This document shows positions 56,262-64,000 of a DNA stretch of 64,000 bases, piece by piece. Within the stretch, counting starts at the first letter, position 1. Every line of letters begins with the position of its first letter. The stretch is from positions 40,831,001 to 40,895,000 of the forward strand of contig NC_091262.1 of NCBI RefSeq assembly GCF_042477335.2, in the 5' to 3' direction. The notes beneath the pieces were generated by a model that saw only the letters and a list, made by a program, of their open reading frames with translations, was not told the origin of the DNA and did not search any database. This DNA comes from Ovis canadensis (lineage: Eukaryota > Chordata > Mammalia > Artiodactyla > Bovidae). Both the position numbers and the translations under genes were made by a program.

Positions 56262-57670
56262 GAAATCATGTCCAGCTCTTTGTGACTCTGTGGACTGCAG
56301 CACACCAGGCTTCCCTGCCCTTCACCGTCTCCCAGAGTTTGCTCAAACTCACGTCCATTGAGTTGGTGATGCCATCCAACCATCTCGTCCTCTGTCGTCC
56401 CCTTCTCCAGCCTTCAGTCTTTCCCAGCAACAGGGTCTTTTCTAATGAGCTGGCTTTTCACATCAAAGTTTTGGAGCTTCAGCATCAGTCCTTCCAATGA
56501 ATATTCAGGATTGATTTCCTTTAGGATTGACTGGTTTGATCTCCTTCTGGTCTAAGGGACTCTCAAAAGTCCTCTCCAACACCACAATTCGAAAGCATCA
56601 ATATTTTGGCACTCAGCCTTCTTTATGGTCCAACTCTCACATCCATACGTGACCTTTAGAAAAACTGTAGCTTTGACTATGTGGACCTTTGTCAGTAAAG
56701 TAATGTCTCTGCTTTTTAGTATGCTGTCTAGGTTTGTCACAGCTTTTCTTCCAAGGAGCAAGCGTCTTTTAATTTCATGGCTGTGTCACCTTCCAAAATC
56801 ATACAGTGATTTTGGGGCCCAAGAAAATAAAGTCTGTCACTATTTCCATTGTTTCCCCATCTATTTGCCATGAAGTGATGGAACTAGATGCTATGATCTT
56901 AAGTCATTTGAATGTTGAGTTTTAAACCAGCTTTATCACTGTCCTCTTTCACTTTCATCAAGAGTCTCTGTAGTTCCTCTTCGCTTTCTGCCATTAAGGT
57001 GGTGTCATCTGCATATTTGTTATTGATATTTCTCCTGGCAAACTGATTCTAGCTCGTGCTTCTTCCAGCCCTGCATTTCGCATGATGTATTCTGCATATG
57101 AGTTAAATAAGCAGGGTGACAATATACAGCTTTGACATACTCCTTTCTCAATTTTGAACCAGTCTGTTGTTCCATGTCTGGTTCTAACTGTTGCTTTTTG
57201 ACCTGCATACAGGTTTCTCAGGATGCAGGTAAGGTGGTTCGGTATTCCCATCTCTTTTAAGAATTTTCCACAGTTAGTTGTGATCCACACAGTCAAAGGT
57301 TAGCATAGTCATTGAAGCAGAAGTAGATGTTTCTCTGGAATTCTCTTGCTTTTCCTTGATCCAACGGATGTTGCAATTTGATTTCTGGTTTATCTGCCTT
57401 TTCTAAATCCTGCTTGAACATCTGGAAGTTCTCCATTCATGTACTGTTGAAGTGTGTCTTGGGAAATTTTGAGCATTACTTTTGCTAGTGTGTGAAATAA
57501 GTGCAGTTGTGTGGTAGTTTGAACATTCTTTGGTGTTGCCCTTCTTTGGAATTGGAATGATAACTGACCTTTTCCAGTCCTGTAGCCACTGCTGAGTTTT
57601 CCAAATTTGCTGTCATATTGAGTACAGCACTTTAACACCATCATCTTTTAGGATTTGAAATAACTCAGCT
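56262..57670 (-). repeat. BovB LINE, 5'-truncated
   Basis: Minus-strand BovB from RT to 3' end at about 56262. Broken frames include 56761-56552 and 57644-57390. The RT catalytic region near 57015 has lost several bases. Confidence 0.92.
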
Positions 57671-57832
57671 GTATCCCACCAAGCCCCTCTGTCCTTCGTT
57701 GGGATTTCCCAGGCAAGAATACTGGAGTGGATTGCCATTTTCTTCTCCATAGGACCTTCCCGACCCAGGAACCAAACCCCAGTCTCCTGCACTGCAGGCA
57801 GATTCTTTACTGACCGAGCTACCAGGGACTGT
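57671..57832 (-). repeat. Bov-tA SINE, abutting BovB
   Basis: Minus-strand Bov-tA lacking its 3' tail; it starts at ctgtatcccaccaagcccct directly after BovB text, with the tRNA-like head near 57830. Confidence 0.85.
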
Positions 57833-58985
57833 TAGTGATTGACTCATATACAGATGTGTATAGTTGTATTGGGGGTTCTATGCCTGTATAGGTATTACAG
57901 AGAGTGGAGTACCATTCCTTTCGTTACCCAGTGTGTCCTTGTGATTTATTTTCCAAATAGTAGTCTGCATGTGTTAATTCAAATAGCTCTTTTCTATGGG
58001 CCCGATACCTTTCTTCTCTGCTAACAATTAGTTCTTTTTTCTAAATCTGTGAACTGTGTATCTTTGCTCAGGGAGCTCACGCGTATCCATTGTTAGATTC
58101 CACTTAGAAGTGATATCATATTACATTTGTTGCTCACTGTCTCTCTTACTTCAGCTGCTGTGATCATCTCTGCCTTCTTCCCTGTGCCTGAAGATGCCGT
58201 TGTTTCATTGATCTTTATTGGCTGAGTCATATAGCATTGTGTGTGTATATCCCATTTTCTTTGTTCATTTCTGTGTCCTTCCACACTTAGGTTGCCGCAG
58301 TGTCTTTGCTATGGAAACCAATCCAGCCGGGATGGCATGGGTACCCTTATCTCTGAAAACGTCGCTTCTCCCTGACTGTATGCCCAGGCACGTGACTGCT
58401 GTTTCTGAATGCACTTCTATTTTTAGTTTCGAGGAACCTCCATGTTGTTTATTTCTAGTGGATGTACCATGGACATTTTTAATAATCTCCAGATTAATTT
58501 CTAGGTGGGATCTTTATTTTTAAAACTTTCTCATTTGAATTTTGCTAATGTTTCTTCTTGAATATGTTTTGTGTTTGAAGCTATCCATCCCTTATTTCTT
58601 TTCAAATTGAACTACAGTTGATTGATACTACTATATTTGCTTTGGGTTACAGCATAGTGATTCAGTATTGTAATGGAATATACTCCATTTAAAGATATTG
58701 CAAAGTCATGGCTATATTTCCCTCTGCTGCATACTATATGCTATTAGTTTACTTACATTGTTATTGCGCTTTTCTCTCTTAATCTCTACCCCAGTCTGGC
58801 AACTCTCGTAGACAAATCCCCACAGGCATCCATTAGTTTCTATATTTGTGAGTCTCTTTCTGTTTCATAGATAAGTGCATCTGTGTCATAATTTAGATTC
58901 AACATAAATATTATTTCATATGGTAGTTGCCTGTGTCTTTCTGAGAAACTTGGTTTAGTATATGGCTTAGAATATGTAGTTTCAT
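57833..58985 (-). repeat. L1 3'UTR, antisense; duplicated block copy 1
   Basis: From 58105 the sequence parallels 60660 onward almost word for word (tgatcatctctgccttcttc, gctatggaaaccaatcca, gggatggcatgggtaccctt, ctccctgactgtatgcccag). Confidence 0.85.
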
Positions 58986-59225
58986 ATTCCTTAAAATAGC
59001 AATTTTATTTCAATCGGAATTTTCCATATTCCATACAGGAAATATGGACACAGATTTTCCTGAAGGATATATAGAAGTTGCCAGTATTTCATACAAGAAA
59101 ATATGGTCACAGATTTTCCCTCAGAAAACATGAAAGTTGCATGCCTCATTAAGGAAAACATGAGTGGAGGTTTCCATATTTCCTACAGGAAAATCTGGGC
59201 ACATATGAAAATATGGGAAATACAT
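58985..59225. repeat. Short AT-rich palindromic mini-array 1
   Basis: Several diverged units of tttccatatttc, acaggaaaatatgggcacag, attttcctg. Relative of the array at 61490 and, more distantly, of the 49775 minisatellite. Confidence 0.75.
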
Positions 59226-59736
59226 TTTTAGAATGAACCCCTTTTGAATCATTCTCTAAAGAAAATAGTCAAAAAATTTTATGTCTTATAATGGTTCTAA
59301 TTATCACAATGTGGGCTTGGTAAAATGTGGGTTTATCCTTGCCTTCTGGGCCATCTTTATCTTGTTGGTAAATTAATTGGATTGCTTTGAATAATTAGTT
59401 CTTTCGGAAGCAACAATTAAAATGGTCAATCTAGCTTCTGTGATTTTTAGTAATCTCATTTAAATTAATTTCTTGATTGGATTTCTGTTAAGATTTTTCC
59501 ACTGTCATTTTGCTACGTTTTTCTTCTTGATTTTCTTTCATGTTTGTAGCTATCCATCAAGTATTTTTTTAATTGAAATACAGTCAATTAACATAACTCT
59601 GTTTTTGGATACAACATAATGAGTCAATATTTTATTGAATATTCAATTATTTTGAATATTCGATTATTTTATTGTTCAAATGAACAATATTCATTTGTGC
59701 ATGTGTGTGTGCCTGGAAACGTGTGTATACATATAG
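59226..59736 (-). repeat. L1 3'UTR, antisense
   Basis: ccttctgggccatctttatc, tcttgttggtaaattaattg and ttaattgaaatacagtcaat; parallels 61700-62093. Confidence 0.75.
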
Positions 59737-59952
59737 TGTCTTTTAGTTGTTCAGTCTTATCCAACTTTTTGTGACGCTACAGACTATAGCCCGCCAGGCC
59801 CTTCTGTCCCTGGGATTCTCCAGGCAAGAATACTAGTGGGTTGCCATGCCCTCCTCCATGGGATTGTCCCGACCAAGGGATCAAAACTACATCTCTTACA
59901 CCTCCTGCATTGGCAGGTGGGTTCTTTACCATTAATACCACCTGGCAAGTCC
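59737..59952 (-). repeat. Bov-tA SINE
   Basis: Minus-strand Bov-tA with BovA tail at 59737 and head near 59952. Confidence 0.88.
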
Positions 59953-60535
59953 TAAACTCTATTTAAATATTGCAAAATTATGAGCTGTTTGTTGGTTGCA
60001 GAGATGAATTCCATGTGGGTATCTGGGTTTGCACATATTTCTTCCCATTCTGGATTGCTTTTGTCTTTCCTTAAGGTTTCCTTTGCCTGGCACCTGCTTT
60101 TAAATTGAAGTAGGTCACATTTTCCTATTTTCAGTGTCTTTTTCATTGCTCTGTGAGATGGATTAAAAAAGACCTTACAGTTTTTATCATCGCATGTCCT
60201 GCCTATGTTTTCCTTAAGACTCTCACAGAATCTCTCCTGAACTTTAGATCTCTATTATTTGAAGTTAATTTCATGTGTTGTGTTATAGAGAAGTATTCTA
60301 ACCTCATTCTCATTTTCTTTATTTTAATAAGCTTCGCTCTCCCTTCACAGTGTCTGTTACCAGTTTATATTCCTGGCATCAGGGGAGGAACATTCTCTTT
60401 TCTCCACACCTTCATCAGCATTGATTGATTGTTGAGTTTCCGACAATGCCATTCAGCCTTCTATGAGGTGATACCTTCCTGGGGTTTCAATTTGTATCTC
60501 TAATATTTGGTGACATTGACCTCTTTTCAGGTGAT
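59953..60535 (-). repeat. L1 ORF2-antisense joined to 3'UTR piece
   Basis: gaattccatgtgggtatctg, cctaaggtttccttt-like text, then the switch cagtgtctgttaccagttta at 60348 and ggaacattctcttttctcca, gaggtgataccttcctgggg. Confidence 0.82.
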
Positions 60536-60660
60536 TTGTTTTCAAGGGTGAGTCCAGCTCACCTCTCAAGATTGGCTTCTGGTAACTCGGCCCTGTTCTG
60601 AGTCGTTTTCCGATGACCACCACTAGGATGCTTGCTGAGATCACCTGTGTCATATCTGTC
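60535..60660. repeat. Non-L1 unit segment, truncated
   Basis: tcaagggtgagtccagctca, ccgatgaccaccactaggat; ends at about 60650 and joins an L1 block before the CTCF-like core. Confidence 0.75.
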
Positions 60661-61490
60661 ACTCCCTGTCTCTCTCACTTCACTTGCTATGATCATCTCT
60701 ACCTTCTTCCCTGTGCCTGAACATGCCATTGTTTCATTCTTCCTTCTGATTAATAAACCATTGTGTGTGTATATCCCATTTTCTTTATTCATCTCTGTGT
60801 CCTTCCACACTTAGGTTGCAGCAGCGTCCTTGCTATGGAAACCGGTCTGGCAGGGATGGCATGGGTACCCTTGTCTTTGAAAATGTTGCTTCTCCCTGAC
60901 TGTATGCCCAGGCATGTGACTGCTGTTTCCTAAGGCACTTCTGTGTTTCATTTTTTCAAGATCCTCCATATTGTTCATTCTAGTGGATAAATCAGTGAAC
61001 ATTTTTAATAATCTCATCCAAATTAATTTCATGGGAATTTCTATTCCTAAAATTTTCCCATTTTTATTTTGCTAACCTTCATTCTTGATTATTTTTTTGT
61101 TTATAGTTATGAATCCATTATTTCTTTTTCTACTGTAGTACGGGATACAACATAGTGATTCAATATTTTAATAGCATATTCTCCACTTAGAGATATTACA
61201 AAATCACGGCTATATTTCTTCCTGCTGCATACTATCTCCTATTATTTTCCTTGCATTACATATAGTGATGTTTATCTCTTAACCTCTACCCCAGTCTGGC
61301 AATATCTACAACCAAATCTCCACAGTCATCCATTAGTTTCTGGATCTGTGAGTCCCCTTTCTGCTTCACAGATGGGCTCCTTTGTGTCGCGTTTTAGATT
61401 CTACACAAATGTGACTTCTTATGGCCGTTTTCTGTTTCTGACAATAATGCCTTAGTATGAGAATATATAGATTCATTTTCCTGAAAATAG
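60660..61490 (-). repeat. L1 3'UTR, antisense; duplicated block copy 2
   Basis: Parallels 58105-58985. gctatggaaacc lies at 58308 and 60832, a spacing of about 2.52 kb including a Bov-tA. Confidence 0.85.
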
Positions 61491-61700
61491 TATAATTTCC
61501 ACTGGAATGTTCCATACAGGAAATTTCATACAGGAAATTATGGGCACAAGTTTTCCTGCATGGAATATGAAATTTGCCATATTTCATGGAGGAAATTATA
61601 GACACAGATTTTCCTGCATGAAGTATGAAATTCTCCTGCAGGAAATATGAAATTTTCCATATTTCATGCGGGAAAATATTGACATATATAAAATATGAAA
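61490..61700. repeat. Short AT-rich palindromic mini-array 2
   Basis: Units of catacaggaaattatgggc, acaagttttcctgcatggaa and tatgaaatttgccatatttc. Units can pair with themselves (tttcctgcatg with catgcgggaaa). Confidence 0.78.
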
Positions 61701-62093
61701 GTTACATCTTCAGACTGAACTCCTTTTGATTCATTCTTTAAAGAAAATCATCAAAATTTTCTGTATTTTTTAATTGTACCAATTATCACAATGTGATAAA
61801 ATGTGTCTGGTAAAATGTCTTTCACCTGCTTTCTAGGCCATATTTATCTTGTTGGTAGATTAATTGGCCTTATTTGGCTAATTAGTTCTTTTTGAAATAT
61901 AGATTAAAGAGGTAAACTAGTCTCTCTTTTTTTTTTTTTAAATAATCTCATGCAAGGAAATTTCTCTTGTGTCTCCTGGTGTAAGAACTATCCCATTTTC
62001 ATTTTGCTAGTTTTTTCTTCTTGATTTTCTGTTGTGGTTGTAGCTATACATTAAGTATATGTTTTCAGATAGAAGTTCAGTGTTTAACATAAC
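61700..62093 (-). repeat. L1 3'UTR, antisense
   Basis: Parallels 59226-59580 (tttctaggccatatttatct, cttgttggtagattaattgg). The solo LTR interrupts it at 62100. Confidence 0.75.
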
Positions 62094-62579
62094 TACATGT
62101 GCCGGGGTCCAGCCCCGGTGGATCCAGGGAATTCGAAGGGTGGACGGCGTCGGTGTGGAAAGACTTGTTTATTTATTAATATAAGATTAGATTAAGAAAC
62201 TATAGTGTAGTAAGAAGATTAAGTGGAGGAAGAGGGCTGAATAGCTTGGTTTACGCGGAAGGCCAATAAAATTCCAGATAAGGAATTTGCACCATCTACG
62301 TTGGGCCACCGGCGCCCGCTTGAATATCTAAGGGTGCCTCGCCTTAAGCTCCCTTTCTCGCGGGTCTTAACAGCCGGGGCAAGTAAGTAGACCTGGCGAG
62401 CCTCCGCACCCCAGGTGGAGATTCAGCCTGAAGTTAAAAGTAAAGAGCAGAGAGAGGGAAAGGGAGAGAAGAAGAAAGAGAGAGAAAGACACGGGGGGAG
62501 CCAGACTCCCAAGAAACCAGGCCGTGAGACTAGTCGAGAAGCTGGTCCGAGAAACTGGTCCGAGAAGCTGGCCCCATCC

Positions 62580-62585
62580 TTTATT
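62580..62585 (-). terminator. Poly(A) signal of the solo LTR
   Basis: Minus-strand aataaa, followed by a gatggggcc stretch and, further on, a CT-rich R/U5 region (plus 62445-62500 is purine-rich). Confidence 0.65.
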
Positions 62586-62595
62586 GTTCAGAAGG

Positions 62596-62604
62596 CCTTT
62601 TATA
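62596..62604 (-). promoter_or_regulatory. TATA box of the solo LTR
   Basis: Minus-strand tataaaagg about 12 bp upstream of the AATAAA signal. The compact U3/R layout resembles betaretroviral LTRs. Activity is unknown. Confidence 0.7.
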
Positions 62605-63393
62605 CTTTTGATAAAACACGGAGATCAATGGGCAACACAAAATTATGTAGCGTTCCAACCCAGATTGTTTCCGTATATCATTTTGTATACAAAAGGTCTC
62701 AGGTGATTTACATTATCTTCTGGCCAAGAGGCTTGTTAACACTTTTTGGCTCTCTTCCTTAATGAATGTTAATTTTGTTTCCCCTGAAGTGTTTTTCTTT
62801 AATCTGCATCTCCTTAAAGCATTAAAGTTACATCTCTATAGAACAAAGGTGCAGTGGGATATAACAAAGAAGGTACTTAACTCAAAGATCTAATGTTGCT
62901 AATACAAGGTCTACTACTTGTTTTTCTGTATACCAACTATATCTACAAATAAAGGATGTGAAAATTTGGCAGCAAGCATTGATTCAACAAATGAAACTTT
63001 TAATCAGTCCTATTTTAAAGATTTTGACTCCTCGGAAGCTCCTACATTCCTAGGATGTTTTAAGCTTCCTGTGTCTCCTGCGGTCAGGAGGCCTCAAACA
63101 ATCACATGCACAGCTGTACGAGTCCTGCAGGCAGGCTAGAAAGCCATCAGAGGGTTTTTTGGATTGAAACACTCTTTCAAATGCAGAAGACTAAAGCCCT
63201 GAATTGACTTTTTCCAGAAAATGTCAGAAGAATGGAAAAGCAGAGCACAAAAGCCGGCAGATTTTTGTTGGGGTACATGCTTAGGAATTTCCAGAGGGGC
63301 CCCTGAAGTCTGAGCACGCCTTGCGTATGTCAGCTTCCTTCCTCATGACCTTGTCACGGGCGGGATTCCTCACACTGGCTCCCGGCATACATG

Positions 63394-63720
63394 ATTTTCT
63401 CAGGATATAGGCCCAAGTGTTGTAATGTCAAATCCTAGGCTTAGCCCCCTGGATAGTATTTTTTCAGTCATTTGAAGCCTGTGCACTATACTGGTTGATC
63501 CCGTTGTATTTGCCCACCAACAGCTTAGGGCAATTGTTTTTCCTCCAGGCTCTCTCCCGCATTTATTTTTCGTAGACTTGTGATGATGGCCATTGTGAGT
63601 GATGAAATTTGATTTTCCATTGTCATTGTGATTGACATTCCTCTAGCATTTAGGGAATCATAGCAACACGTCCTGTGGTGGAGTTTTCCATTTGTTTTGT
63701 CTTTTTTTTTTCTCCTTAAA
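63394..63720 (-). repeat. L1 3'UTR-antisense, unit subtype 2
   Basis: gtcaaatcctaggcttagcc, gatgatggccattgtgagtg and ttccattgtcattgtgattg; the same subtype as at 50870. Confidence 0.75.
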
Positions 63721-64000
63721 GGGTATGATCACAATTTACCTTTGACAATTGGTTCCTGAAAGTCAGCTGTGTTTTGAATTTTTCTCCAATATCCATCCTA
63801 GATATTTCCTCAGGGCAGTTATCACTAACAGAATCCCAGGCCTGGTGAACTGAGGTTCCTTTAGAACCTGTGGTCAAATTTTATTTACAGAAAATATCCA
63901 GAAGATGGCAGCACTTTTTAATGCCCACCTTTGGTTCTTGGGGATGACCAGAGCCTTAGGGAAAGTTTGCTTCCTGGGCAGTGAAACACAGTGGAATGTG
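63720..64000. repeat. Non-L1 unit segment, runs off the window
   Basis: aagggtatgatcacaattta, gatatttcctcagggcag, motif 9, then the start of the tail (cttcctgggcagtgaaacac). The array continues past the right edge. Confidence 0.8.
63898..63911 (+). promoter_or_regulatory. CTCF-like motif 9
   Basis: ccagaagatggcag, matching 13 of 14 positions of CCASYAGRKGGCRS, preceded by tttatttacagaaaatat. Confidence 0.55.

Larger units (their letters stand above)
62100..63387 (-). mobile_element. Solo LTR of a class II (ERVK-like) ruminant retrovirus
   Basis: Complete LTR of 1288 bp with perfect 7-bp inverted ends (tgccggg and cccggca), flanked by an exact 6-bp target duplication, tacatg, at 62094-62099 and 63388-63393. 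On the minus strand a TATA box (plus 62596-62604) is followed by an AATAAA signal (plus 62580-62585). No primer site, polypurine tract or coding region remains, so it arose by LTR-LTR recombination. Low divergence of the TSD suggests a younger insertion than its surroundings. Confidence 0.93.
28208..64000 (-). repeat. Composite L1-plus-CTCF-motif repeat array (degenerate macrosatellite)
   Basis: Diverged copies of one composite unit recur in a single orientation: antisense L1 3'UTR, antisense L1 ORF2 end, a second 3'UTR piece, then a non-L1 segment with words such as gggtgtgag, gaattctttt, acatttcctgag and agttgtagttac, and a CTCF-like motif. Copies of the non-L1 segment begin near 29235, 31530, 36712, 38300, 40515, 47330, 48935, 51185, 51855, 53645, 55395, 60535 and 63720. 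Later BovB, BovA, LTR and minisatellite sequences interrupt it. Extent beyond 64000 is unknown. Confidence 0.75.

Noticed and set aside
62415..62762. 115-codon plus-strand frame
   Set aside because: Lies antisense within the R/U5 and U3 of the solo LTR; purine-rich artefact.
29432..63911. Naming the array as bovine DXZ4 or FIRRE
   Set aside because: Only the motif-array principle is shared. Chromosome, flanking genes and unit GC content are not shown; DXZ4 units are GC-rich, unlike these.

Overview
This window looks like a non-coding, repeat-saturated stretch of a ruminant, most likely bovid, nuclear chromosome. The diagnostic families are BovB (an RTE-class LINE), the Bov-tA/BovA2 SINEs, cetartiodactyl CHR-type tRNA-Glu SINEs, bovine-type L1 3' ends and ruminant endogenous retroviral LTRs. 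I found no host protein-coding gene, tRNA gene or rRNA gene that I can support. Almost all the longer reading frames are fragments of BovB reverse transcriptase, L1 or SINE sequence read in some frame. No database search was run; family names come from recognising the sequence.

Layout. Positions 1-28 kb are ordinary intergenic DNA: AT-rich unique sequence with scattered MIR, L2, a hAT fossil, L1 3' ends, six BovB pieces, many BovA and CHR SINEs (several with clear target-site duplications, TSDs, and nested insertions), a 300-bp TG-rich microsatellite and two or three LTR fragments. Positions 28-64 kb differ. They consist of repeated, diverged copies of one composite unit, all in one orientation. 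The unit is antisense L1 3'UTR and ORF2 sequence, joined at a shared abnormal junction to a second piece of L1 3'UTR, followed by a non-L1 segment. That segment usually carries a CTCF-like motif (CCACAAGGNGGCAG) and, in some copies, a GC-richer tail. BovB, BovA2 and LTR insertions have broken the array up. A 0.7-kb GC-rich tandem duplication (44.5-46.2 kb), a 56-bp palindromic AT-rich minisatellite (49.8-50.9 kb), related mini-arrays near 59 and 61.6 kb, and a 1.29-kb class II solo LTR with a perfect 6-bp TSD (62.1-63.4 kb) lie inside it.

The most interesting candidate is the array of same-orientation CTCF-like motifs (nine seen between 29.4 and 63.9 kb). It is organised like a decayed macrosatellite and resembles in principle, but is not shown to be, CTCF-bearing arrays such as DXZ4 or FIRRE. 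Other notable items are a SINE that seems to have carried a 3' flank with it, inverted SINE pairs, a BovB with its 3' part inverted in place, and a 28-copy CTG expansion seeded by a BovA2 SINE.
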